This document shows positions 55,035 through 64,000 of a stretch of 64,000 nucleotides of DNA, in pieces. Position 1 is the first letter of the stretch; each line of letters opens with the position of its first letter. The DNA is from Branchiostoma floridae (lineage: Eukaryota > Chordata > Leptocardii > Amphioxiformes > Branchiostomatidae): contig NC_049982.1 of assembly GCF_000003815.2 (NCBI RefSeq), positions 15,828,966-15,892,965 of the forward strand. Direction: 5' to 3'. The translations under genes and the position numbers were made by a program. The notes beneath the pieces were generated by a model, which saw only the letters and a list, made by a program, of their open reading frames with translations, did not search any database and was not told the DNA's origin.

Positions 55035-56524
55035 GTGAGTGGACAGCTCTTAAAATCATTCCACAATATCACATGCCATGTGGTCATACATGTTTGTAGT
55101 GTTTTCTGCCCTAGAGCAATCACGGCAACAACAAAAAAAGAAAAAAAAATACAAACAAAACTGTTATCTTCATTTTTAATGGTACATTGTGATGCTGAAC
55201 AAATTTTCAAGCTTTTTGCGAAAGACTAAGACTATCATTGCACTCATGTGGATTGAAGCGGTATGCAGACGAAGACGCTCTGCGTGTGTGTATTCTTTGT
55301 CAGTTATCAGAAAAAAAATGAACCGAGAGGATAGAAATCTTTTATGAAATGTTTTCCACATCCGTGTTCTTTCTGAAATAGAGCACTTTCATTTCAGTCT
55401 GGTCCGATGAGCGCCGTAAGCATTTGGATGGTTCAACATCACCAAGTGCACTCACAGTATAACATTAGGGATTTGCTGTTACAGGGCATGGTTTATTGGA
55501 TCATACACGCATTCTGGACTTAAATGAAGGGTGCTACCACTAGAATACATATGTGCGTAAATGACGCTTTATATTACTGGTCAAGGAGGTTTCGCTTTAC
55601 TGTTGTAGACATTCATGCCGTTTCAATAAGTGCAGCTGTCAACAGGTGCCGCGGAATATTTTCCAAGTTAAGACCGCCGGAAAAAGTGATAATGAAGTAT
55701 GATTTTCCTTCATATCTACATCTCCAGACCATAAAGTAGATTGCTTAGAGCCAGTCAACTTACAGAGCAACAGGTGGCGGGATATGTCAATCGCCGAGCT
55801 GGGTTTACATTAAGTCTTTGGAAGCTTTACAGCTTAACCGGGTATGCAATGCAAACAATAGAAATAAACAAAAGGAAAATTCTTTAACAAAAAATTGCCT
55901 CCTCAGCGCGAACAAAATGGCCTTTACATAACAATGAGCTTTACATTGTAAGATGTCCGTGCACATTCACCTGCTACAAATTGTGCCTGCTTCTTTGAGT
56001 ATAAGAAATGACAAATCTACATTCGATGAACACTGATTGACTTTGGGAGGCTTTCCTCCCTTAATAGTACGCACGGAAAATTCCACAGCCTCGATTTGCA
56101 ACGCTTTAGAAGCAGGTACAGAACACAAGCTGGTACTCCACGGATATGGGATATGTCATTGGACAGATACAGGTAATTCCCAAAACGAAGATGAGGCGAC
56201 GGACAATGTTGCTTGGGGATTGCTAAAAGCATCAAACCTCACTTTCCTGACTGAACTGATTTCCCCGGTTGCTAGCTGGCTTGTGATGAGGATGTGCCTG
56301 CCAGGTAGAGTGTGAGTCAGCGGAGAGATGGAGATCCGTGTTTGAAACTCGTCAGCCAGCCATGTGGGTCCTACAATACTGCTGGTGATGGAGAAAAGGC
56401 TAATAGCTAAGTCCTGTTCCTGTTCCTTTGATTCCAGGCCCGGAAACAAGCAAATAAAGCAAGCAAATATATTTACCTGATCTACTAGAGTGCATGGGTG
56501 TGTACACGCAAGCTTTTTTATTAA

Positions 56525-57600
56525 AGCCCCGGTCACAAAAATCGTACGATTGACTGCGATGGAGGTTTTATGCGCGGCATAAGCGCAGTACGTCGTAAGT
56601 CGGGGAAGAATCGGAAGCAATGGTTTAAATATATGAAGCCGTGGTCACAAGGATCGTAGTGCATCGTACGATGAGGTCATTAGAGCGTATTTGCGTCAAT
56701 CGCAGGTAAATCATAGTAAATCGGGGAGCCTCCTATGACGAAAATAGGACTGAAATGGATTTTGAACATGTTCAAAATTTCGCTATCGTCGTAAGATTTT
56801 ATTTGCCCCCAAAGCAGACTTCATTACGGCAATTTTTGTCTACTGATGAGGTTTTAGATTTATGAATTTTTAGCATGTTGTGATGGTTTCAGTTTTCCCT
56901 GATATTGTCGATATTGACGAAAAGGGAAAATATATCAGGCGCAACTGCCACAATCGCAACCAGAGAACAGCGCGCCCCGCACAGGTGATGCAGACAATTG
57001 TTTGATCGCTTCATGCACGTGAGTTGATAATTAGATCAAATCTCAGCTCTCGTCGGTCTTGGGTCAGTTTACCATAATCGTAATAACCATGGGGACAACT
57101 CAAACATAAAGGCAGGCTCTATGAGTCGGAAATATATATGATATAATGCTTATGATATGATTTTTCTTTGATGGCATCTTTTTGTTGATAGCATATCATG
57201 ATACAATATTCGAAAGAGCCTGACACGTAGAGCCGGCAAGCAGGCCGAGATAACCATACCAGTACTCACGCTTGATTTGAACTTTTGCTTGTAATACTCT
57301 TGTTATCATAGTTTTTTTAAATTTATTTTTACAGTTAAAGATATTATAGGAAGGTATTCAACAGCTATGTCCACATTTTGTTGGTTAAAGAAGTACAAAA
57401 ACGATCAGACGGCTATACAGAAGAGACACAAGTGAAAAATCGTACGACGCTGGAAAAATTTTGAACATCATCCGATGCTCTGCGATGCTCTGCGATGGCT
57501 GATTTTGCTTACGATTTAGCTGCGATCCACTGTGATCATCGTGCGATAGGCGTAATATGCCATCGCAAGGACGTCGTACGATTCTTGTGACCGGGGCTTA
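56525..57600. mobile_element. Non-autonomous DNA transposon with 26-bp TIRs
   Basis: The left end aagccccggtcacaaaaatcg and the reverse complement of the right end, aagccccggtcacaagaatcg, agree over 26 bp with one mismatch (both continue tacga). Both ends abut a TTAA-like sequence (left attaaagcccc, right ggggcttaaaag). A subterminal variant, gccgtggtcacaaggatcgta, occurs at about 56638. The 1.08-kb interior has no transposase frame. Confidence 0.88.
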
Positions 57601-58829
57601 AAAGAAAATCTGCTGTAGAAATTATCCTTGTTGAAAGCCAGTTATTCACTTGCTAGGGATATCTACTAAGGAAACACGGTTCATCAAAGGCTCAATATTG
57701 GTCAGGAATTGAGTTGCTCTCTGAATAAACAAACAATTGCAAGCATAAATGCTGGTTAATACATGCTCTTCAAGCAGCTATGGTGATACTAATGATGATG
57801 ATAAATATGCTATCAAAGCCTACCAGGAATTATCAAGCAGTCAATACACACGATTTTTCCATTGTACGAATCCACCCACGATATCAATGTACGTACATGT
57901 ACTTGCAAGACATTCTCTAGCGCATTGTCATGGAAGACTGAGTCAGAATCAGGGTGATTTGTATGCATATGGCGTCGTGAAATGTCATGCAACAGGAAGG
58001 GCAACGTCACATACGTCGTGCGATCGTCGCACAACCTGGCAGCATCGTTGGTATGTATAGGCGCTAATATGTCGGCAAAATTAAGCTGCCATGTTGCGAA
58101 CAAGGCTGTCTTAGTTGGTACTGCTACAGCCTGTTTGAAAACTGTACCGCATCATAAAATCGTACGATCACCCAGAACGGAAGTGAGCGCGTCGGAAGGA
58201 TCCCACCGGGCGGCGTAACCCGGCTCACGCGAGGAGTCCCGAGAAATCACGTCTGTCTAGTACTGCTGAAAGGGCTTCACGGAGGAACGGCCATAACGAG
58301 ATTTGTGATCTAGAATGAGTCTGAGATGAGATAAAGATACGTGTGTAGCATAGCAGGCCCACAGCAGCAGATATCAGAGTCACAAGTTGCTAAGAGTCCC
58401 ATAATCGAATTTGTCACTATATTTATCGATACCTACCCAATCACAAAATGTCATATAAAGTAGATTCATCTCACATCTGCAACTTCAGGAGTTATACAAG
58501 CGACACAGAAAGCATCGTTTATCGAGGGTAATTAACAAAAGGACATATGTCAGACACATTCATATATTCAAATCTATAAGCTCTCTCAAAGTAGTATAAT
58601 CATTTAGGCACTGTGGAAAGATGAAAAACTACGTTGACATCAGTCAACGTAATGAATGAGCACAGGTAAATCTTACCCAGTGAAGAACTATTGTTGCTTG
58701 TGAGTAGGCTATCAGACATTCTATAGACATAACTATAGACCACATATACTGAAGCATCTAAAGATATTTAGCTTTAAATGCTGTAGTGCTAGCACTCTAA
58801 GGTACATTTGGTCTTAGAACGTAACTGGA

Positions 58830-59525
58830 AAGTCCGACATTTGCTTAAGAGCAAATACAGCATATTTCAGCCATACCCCTTCCCACGCAACATTGGACTG
58901 TTCCAAATCACCCCTGCGCAAAAATGGAACATCATATTAACAGTACATTATCCCCCAAAGTGGACTGGTATTGTGAATTGATTCCAGGTAAAAACAGAGC
59001 TTGCTTCTATTTTTCAGAAAATGACAATAATCACACCTTCCATTCAGAAAATTTTCATCATGACTGAAAATTGTTGAATGACTTCATGTAATGTCATTAA
59101 CAATTTTCAGTACGATAACTAGGTGTAAGTTTAAAAAAGTATAAGCTCCTTGTGATGTGGGTACATTTATTATTGCAGTGAACTTTTTTTTATTCAAGTA
59201 GGGCATACGATTTAATAATTATCAAGCAGGTGCAGGTACTGTAGGAGCGTTTGTTTTCTTCAAGCTGTAAAACTGTTAAACTGTTTTACTTTGTATGCAA
59301 TCAGCCATCGAGCCTATTCTTATTTTAGTTTAACAACTTCCTGCCAGACCCGGAAGATACGATTGAACCTTGTTCGAGGATTTATTTTCGTCTGTCTGGT
59401 CAGTCTGTTCATACCCTGGCGCTGAGAGTGTTTTATTGGGCTGAAACTCTGGCAGTTTAAAGTTACTTACAATTTAAATGTTCAAAGATTAACGTTATGT
59501 CAAACAACAACAGCACTAGGAAATG
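58830..59525 (+). mobile_element. Dispersed repeat, copy 2 (inverse of 34.3-35.3 kb)
   Basis: It is colinear with the reverse complement of 34285-35265, though shorter. It contains an internal inverted repeat: ctgaaaattgtt at 59064-59075 pairs with aacaattttcag at 59099-59110, extended by gaatgac/gtcatt. Confidence 0.8.
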
Positions 59526-59954
59526 TGGCCACTATAGACAGGTGGTCACTATAGAGAAAATGCTGATCTATTGACTAGGAGCCATACGTTACACATGATT
59601 TCAGTACACTGATCATTAATCATATAAACATTGCACAGGTAAGCCAATTGTTTAGATGTACAATTAAGTTCAAATAATTCTGAAGAGAAATATTGATGAG
59701 AAAATAATCATTCTCGCCACTGTCTAACTTATAATTACGTATCAAAACTAAACGCAGATTTTCTAACTAACGCACCTTTCGCCGACTTCATCAAAGGACC
59801 GCCGGCTATCAATCAAACACGGCTGTTGATTAGACTTAGAGTTTCAAACAGTCATGTGCTGTGTGCCAGTTGACAGCGAACTTCATGCTACGTGATGTTT
59901 TACATTGCTTGGACCTTCTTTCCTACAGCGGTGCTTCTACAAAATATTTAGGGC

Positions 59955-60415
59955 AGATGTTCCATGTACCACATCACGAAATCGCCGCGAAATGCAGCTA
60001 GCCGCGCGGTGTCGTTGCGACACCCTCGCCGTAGCCGTGTCAGGCATTTCGCCGTAAGAAATTTCATGATGTTCCATGTTCGCCGCGAAATGCAGCTAGC
60101 CGTGCGGTGTCGTTGCGAAACCCTCGCCGTAGCCGTGTCAGGCATATCGCCGTAAGAAATTTCGTGATGTTCCATGTAAGAGATCACAGATTCACCAACA
60201 CCCTCGCCGTAGCCGTGCCAGGCATTTTGCCGTCTGAGATTTCGTGATGTACCATGTAAGAAATCACAGATTAAACGCGAAATGCAACTTACCGCGCGGG
60301 TTCATTGCAACACCTTCGCCGTGTCAGGCATTCCGCCGTGATCGTGTCGGGATCGTGAATGACATCACGTATTAAATCAACGCAAAATGCAGCTAGCCCC
60401 GCGGGCCCGGTTCAA
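59955..60415 (+). repeat. CpG-rich tandem repeat, about 98-bp period
   Basis: cgccgcgaaatgcagctagcc recurs at 59983 and 60081, followed by decayed copies (cgcgaaatgcaacttaccgcgcggg, then cgcaaaatgcagctagccccgcggg). caccctcgccgtagccgtgtcaggcat and aagaaatttcrtgatgttccatg recur with it. About four copies are visible, decreasing in similarity to the right. Confidence 0.85.
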
Positions 60416-60427
60416 CACCATAAACAT

Positions 60428-62841
60428 AGGAAGCGGACCATCCAAGTTTTACATGTAGGCAGTGTAGTTTTGTAGAAATTCTACACATTTCTACAATGGT
60501 TCCTGTAGACATTTGTAGTGATGTAGAAATCCTACATAATTCTACACTTGTCACTGTAGATATTTGCAGAGGGGGACACAGGAAGCGGACCATCCAAGTT
60601 TGACATGTAGGCAGTGTAGTTTTGTAGAAATTCTACACATTTCTACAATGGTTCCTGTAGACATTTGTAGTGATGTAGAAATCCTACACATTTCTACACT
60701 TGTCACTGTAGATATTTGTAGAGAGGGACACAAGAAGCGGACCATCCAAGTTTAACATGTAGGCAGTGTAGTTTTGTAGAAATTCTACACATTTCTACAA
60801 AGGTTCCTGTAGACATTTGTAGTGATGTAGAAATCCTACACATTTCTACACTTGTCACTGTAGATATTTGTAGAGAGGGACACAGGAAGCGGACCATCCA
60901 AGTTTGACATGTAGGCAGTGTAGTTTTGTAGAAATTCTACACATTTCTACAATGATTCCTGTAGACATTTGTAGTGATGTAGATATCCTACACATTCCTA
61001 CACTTGTCACTGTAGATATTTGTAGAGAGGCACACAGGAAGCGGACCATCCAAGTTTGACATGTAGGCAGTGTAGTTTTGTAGAAATTCTACACATTTCT
61101 ACAATGGTTCCTGTAGACATTTGTAGTGATGTATAAATCCTACACATTTCTACACTTGTCACTGTAGATATTTGTAGAGAGGCACACAGGAAGCGGACCA
61201 TCCAAGTTTCACATGTAGGCAGTGTAGTTTTGTAGAAATTCTACACATTTCTACAATGATTCCTGTAGACATTTGTAGTGATGTAGAAATCCTACACATT
61301 CCTACACTTGTCACTGTAGATATTTGTAGAGAGGCACACAGGAAGCGGACCATCCAAGTTTGACATGTAGGCAGTGTAGTTTTGTAGAAATTCTACACAT
61401 TTCTACAATGGTTCCTGTAGACATTTGTAGTGATGTATAAATTCTACACATTTCTACACTTGTCACTGTAGATATTTGTAGAGAGGGACACAGGAAGCGG
61501 ACCATCCAAGTTTAACATGTAGGCAGTGTAGTTTTGTAGAAATTCTACACATTTCTACAAAGGTTACTGTAGACATTTGTAGTGATGTAGAAATCCTACA
61601 CATTTCTACACTTGTCACTGTAGATATTTGTAGAGAGGGACACAGGAAGCGGACCATCCAAGTTTGACATGTAGGCAGTGTAGTTTTGTAGAAATCCTAC
61701 ACATTTCTACAATGGTTCCTGTAGACATTTGTAGTGATGTAGAAATCCTACACATTTCTACACTTGTCACTAGATATTTGTAGAGAGGGACACAGGTAGC
61801 GGATCATCCAAGTTTCACATGTAGGCAGTGTAGTTTTGTAGAAATCCTACACATTTCTACAATGGTTCCTGTAGACATTTGTAGTGATGTAGAAATCCTA
61901 CACATTTTTACACTAGTCACTGTAGATATTTGTAGAGAGGAACACAGGAAGCGGACCATCCAAGTTTGACATGTAGGCAGTGTAGTTTTGTAGAAATTCT
62001 ACACATTTCTACAAGATTCCTGTAGACATTTGTAGTGATGTAGAAATCCTACACATTTCTACACTAGTCACTGTAGATATTTGTAGAGAGGCACACACGC
62101 AAGCGGACCATCCAAGTTTGACATGTAGGCAGTGTAGTTTTGTAGAAATTCTACACATTTCTACAATGGTTCCTGTAGATATTTGTAGAGAGGGACACAG
62201 GAAGCGGACCATCCAAGTTTTACATGTAGGCAGTGTAGTTTTGTAGAAATTCTACACATTTCTACAATGGTTCCTGTAGACATTTGTAGTGATGTAGAAA
62301 TCCTACACATTTCTACACTTGTCACTGTAGATATTTGTAGAGAGGGACACAGGAAGCGGGCCATCCAAGTTTCACATGTAGGCAGTGTAGTTTTGTAGAA
62401 ATTCTACACATTTCTACAAGATTCCTGTAGACATTTGTAGTGATGTAGAAATCCTACACATTTCTACACTAGTCACTGTAGATATTTGTAGAGAGGCACA
62501 CAGGAAGCGGACCATCCAAGTTTGACATGTAGGCAGTGTAGTTTTGTAGAAATTCTACACATTTCTACAATGGTTCCTGTAGATATTTGTAGAGAGGGAC
62601 ACAGGAAGCGGACCATCCAAGTTTTACATGTAGGCAGTGTAGTTTTGTAGAAATTCTACACATTTCTACAATGGTTCCTGTAGACATTTGTAGTGATGTA
62701 GAAATCCTACACATTTCTACACTTGTCACTGTAGATATTTGTAGAGAGGGACACAGGAAGCGGACCATCCAAGTTTCACATGTAGGCAGTGTAGTTTTGT
62801 AGAAATTCTACACATTTCTACAATGGTTCCTGTAGACATTG
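60428..62841 (+). repeat. 152-bp satellite array, about 17 units
   Basis: The anchor aggcagtgtag recurs 17 times, mostly exactly 152 bp apart (60456, 60609, 60761, 60913 and so on to 62784). Each unit contains the palindrome TGTAGAAATTCTACA and a second imperfect one (tgtagaaatcctaca..tttctaca). From about 62100, shortened 101-bp units appear at 62127 and 62531, creating a higher-order repeat of 404 bp (101+152+151). Units are highly similar, so amplification is recent or homogenised. Minus-strand frames across the units are a by-product. Confidence 0.96.
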
Positions 62842-62911
62842 CTGTTTCCACTTTTCTGTTTCTCTTTGGCAGGGTGATGTGAGGATTTTGTACGTAAGAC
62901 AACAGATAACA

Positions 62912-63713
62912 TTACATGCAGTGATCAGAGAATGTGGTTAGGGGGTTAACGTTAACTCGAAAAAATAAAATGTGTTCTAGAAGCGGTTGGTTGCATATTA
63001 CATAATCAACAGTGCTGCTACCGTTTGGCTGATGACACGTGAATTTTCCTTGTAGATCACCGGCTATTCTGCCGTTAAGAATTTTAAGATTTCCTTGAAT
63101 ACATAAATCAGCCACAAATCTGCCAAACTTGTTGGGGGGAGCTTGATCCATGTGTTGTCTATCTAATGTAATGTTTGAGAAGTTGTTCGGGTGATTATCA
63201 GAGAAAGTGTCATCTTCAACGAAATCTTGTATATTTCCTAGACGAGAATTTTGGTCACCGCCTAGTAGGATGAAACCCTGCGTATTTGCACTTGTGGATG
63301 CACTAGGACTGATATTAACTGAACAAATAAAAAGATCTTTGTCTAATCCTAGTAATTTGCAATCTATCTGAACCCAAAGCAAATCTGTTGATTTTGATGG
63401 TAATTTTTTTAACAGAAGCTTTGTATTGTTCTTTGAAAAAGAATATGATGCCCCTTGATGAGCGTTTTGCTCGTTTACTCTTCTTTCTATGCGATTGAAA
63501 GGAACTGTAGTTTGGTATGTTAATTTTTTTTGTTTTTTCAGTACTCCGCGTTTCCAGAAGCGATATAAAGTCAAATTTGTCAATTTTATACAAGAAATCT
63601 AAATCCTCTAATTTCGAACCCAGCCCGTGGACATTCCAGAAACAAAAGTTCATGTTGCCTCCAGAAAATGCTTTCATATCCAAGGATGAGTTAAATGAAA
63701 TGGGAAAAAAAAG
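62912..63713 (-). pseudogene. Non-LTR retrotransposon endonuclease fragment
   Basis: Read on the minus strand, the fragment begins with a motif of the type N-x-x-x-W-N-V-H-G-L near 63675, then S-L-L-E-T-R, later G-D-Q-N-S-R, then V-D-Y-V-I and finally S-D-H near 62920. This is the motif order of the apurinic-type endonuclease (exonuclease/endonuclease/phosphatase fold) of LINE-like elements, which nicks target DNA. The frame shifts once near 63390-63440: the first half is in one frame (63315-63743) and the second in another (62912-63583). No reverse transcriptase follows; the element stops just after the endonuclease, beside the satellite array. It is dead and truncated. Confidence 0.85.
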
Positions 63714-63743
63714 AAAAAAATGTGTCTTTACGGTCCGATCCAC

Positions 63744-64000
63744 AATGTCTCACAGGACCTTACTAGCTTTAACATGTTACTGAAACACAACCAGTAGATT
63801 TCTAGCGAAAACATGCCTTTAGTCGATTCGTTCACATGCAAAGTACCCAATTACCACGTACTGATCTAGTGGCACGCGAGGGACAGGGATGAATAGCTCA
63901 AACCTATTGTCTGTTTATTAACGATTTTTTGTCGAGCTTCCTTTTAATAGTTTGCTAGTTATTTGGAGTCGAGCGCTGGATTTCATAATGCAATAAAGGA
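63744..64000. other. Right edge, nothing recognised
   Basis: No coding or repeat structure was recognised in the last 260 bp. Confidence 0.4.

Larger units (their letters stand above)
55035..59945. other. Presumed intron 1 of the opsin-like gene, repeat-rich
   Basis: No opsin exon or other gene is recognised. It holds the inverted-repeat element at 56525-57600 and the dispersed repeat at 58830-59525. Frames such as 56156-56620 (minus, 154 codons) show no motifs. Confidence 0.45.

Noticed and set aside
56156-56620. Minus-strand frame of 154 codons
   Set aside because: It overlaps the left end of the 56.5-kb transposon and has no recognisable motif; likely chance.
60393-62768. Series of minus-strand frames of 64-67 codons repeated every 152 bp
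   Set aside because: They are by-products of the satellite: the same peptide repeats with the unit, crosses unit boundaries, and there are no splice sites or domain motifs.

Overview
This is eukaryotic, intron-rich nuclear DNA of about 40% GC, with two runs of N (25395-25511 and 37381-37480). I infer a lancelet (amphioxus, Branchiostoma-like). The grounds are two split metallothionein genes whose proteins start M-P-D-P-C, an Opn5-like opsin first exon, long introns, and many short inverted-repeat transposons and minisatellites. The organism call is inference, not proof.

Layout, left to right. (1) 1-10.6 kb: the 5' end of a minus-strand gene for an EF-hand protein of the CRACR2A/RASEF/EFCAB4 (large Rab) type. 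The first coding exon is at 10191-10606 and a later exon is near 282-403; the rest lies off the left edge. (2) 10.6-28 kb: mostly non-genic, with dispersed repeats and one weak two-exon coding candidate around the first gap. (3) 28.7-30.0 kb, minus: a three-exon metallothionein gene (67 aa, 19 Cys). (4) 30-36 kb: transposons, including a hAT-type MITE with a perfect 8-bp target duplication. (5) 36.5-40.6 kb, minus: a four-coding-exon gene for an unrecognised Ser/Pro/Lys-rich protein. Its second exon ends in a 39-bp minisatellite that repeats a consensus 5' splice site about 21 times, every copy in the same phase. (6) 40.8-43.3 kb: a broken exon-like relic and an inverted minisatellite pair. 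(7) 44.4-47.3 kb, minus: a second metallothionein gene with four exons, three of them homologous cysteine modules (68 aa, 27 Cys). It has a TATA box and metal-response elements; the metal-response block is duplicated about 0.9 kb further upstream without an attached gene. (8) 54.5-55.0 kb, plus: promoter and first exon of an Opn5-like opsin; no other exon is visible in the window. (9) 55-64 kb: a terminal-inverted-repeat element, an inverted copy of the 34-35 kb repeat, a 98-bp tandem repeat, about 17 copies of a 152-bp palindrome-rich satellite, and a frameshifted non-LTR retrotransposon endonuclease fragment.

The genes do not form one pathway. The two metallothioneins bind metal ions in the cytosol and look like a differentially regulated pair: the 47-kb gene has visible metal-response elements and the 30-kb gene does not. 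Gene models were built by hand from splice consensus and phase agreement; no transcript or database evidence was available.
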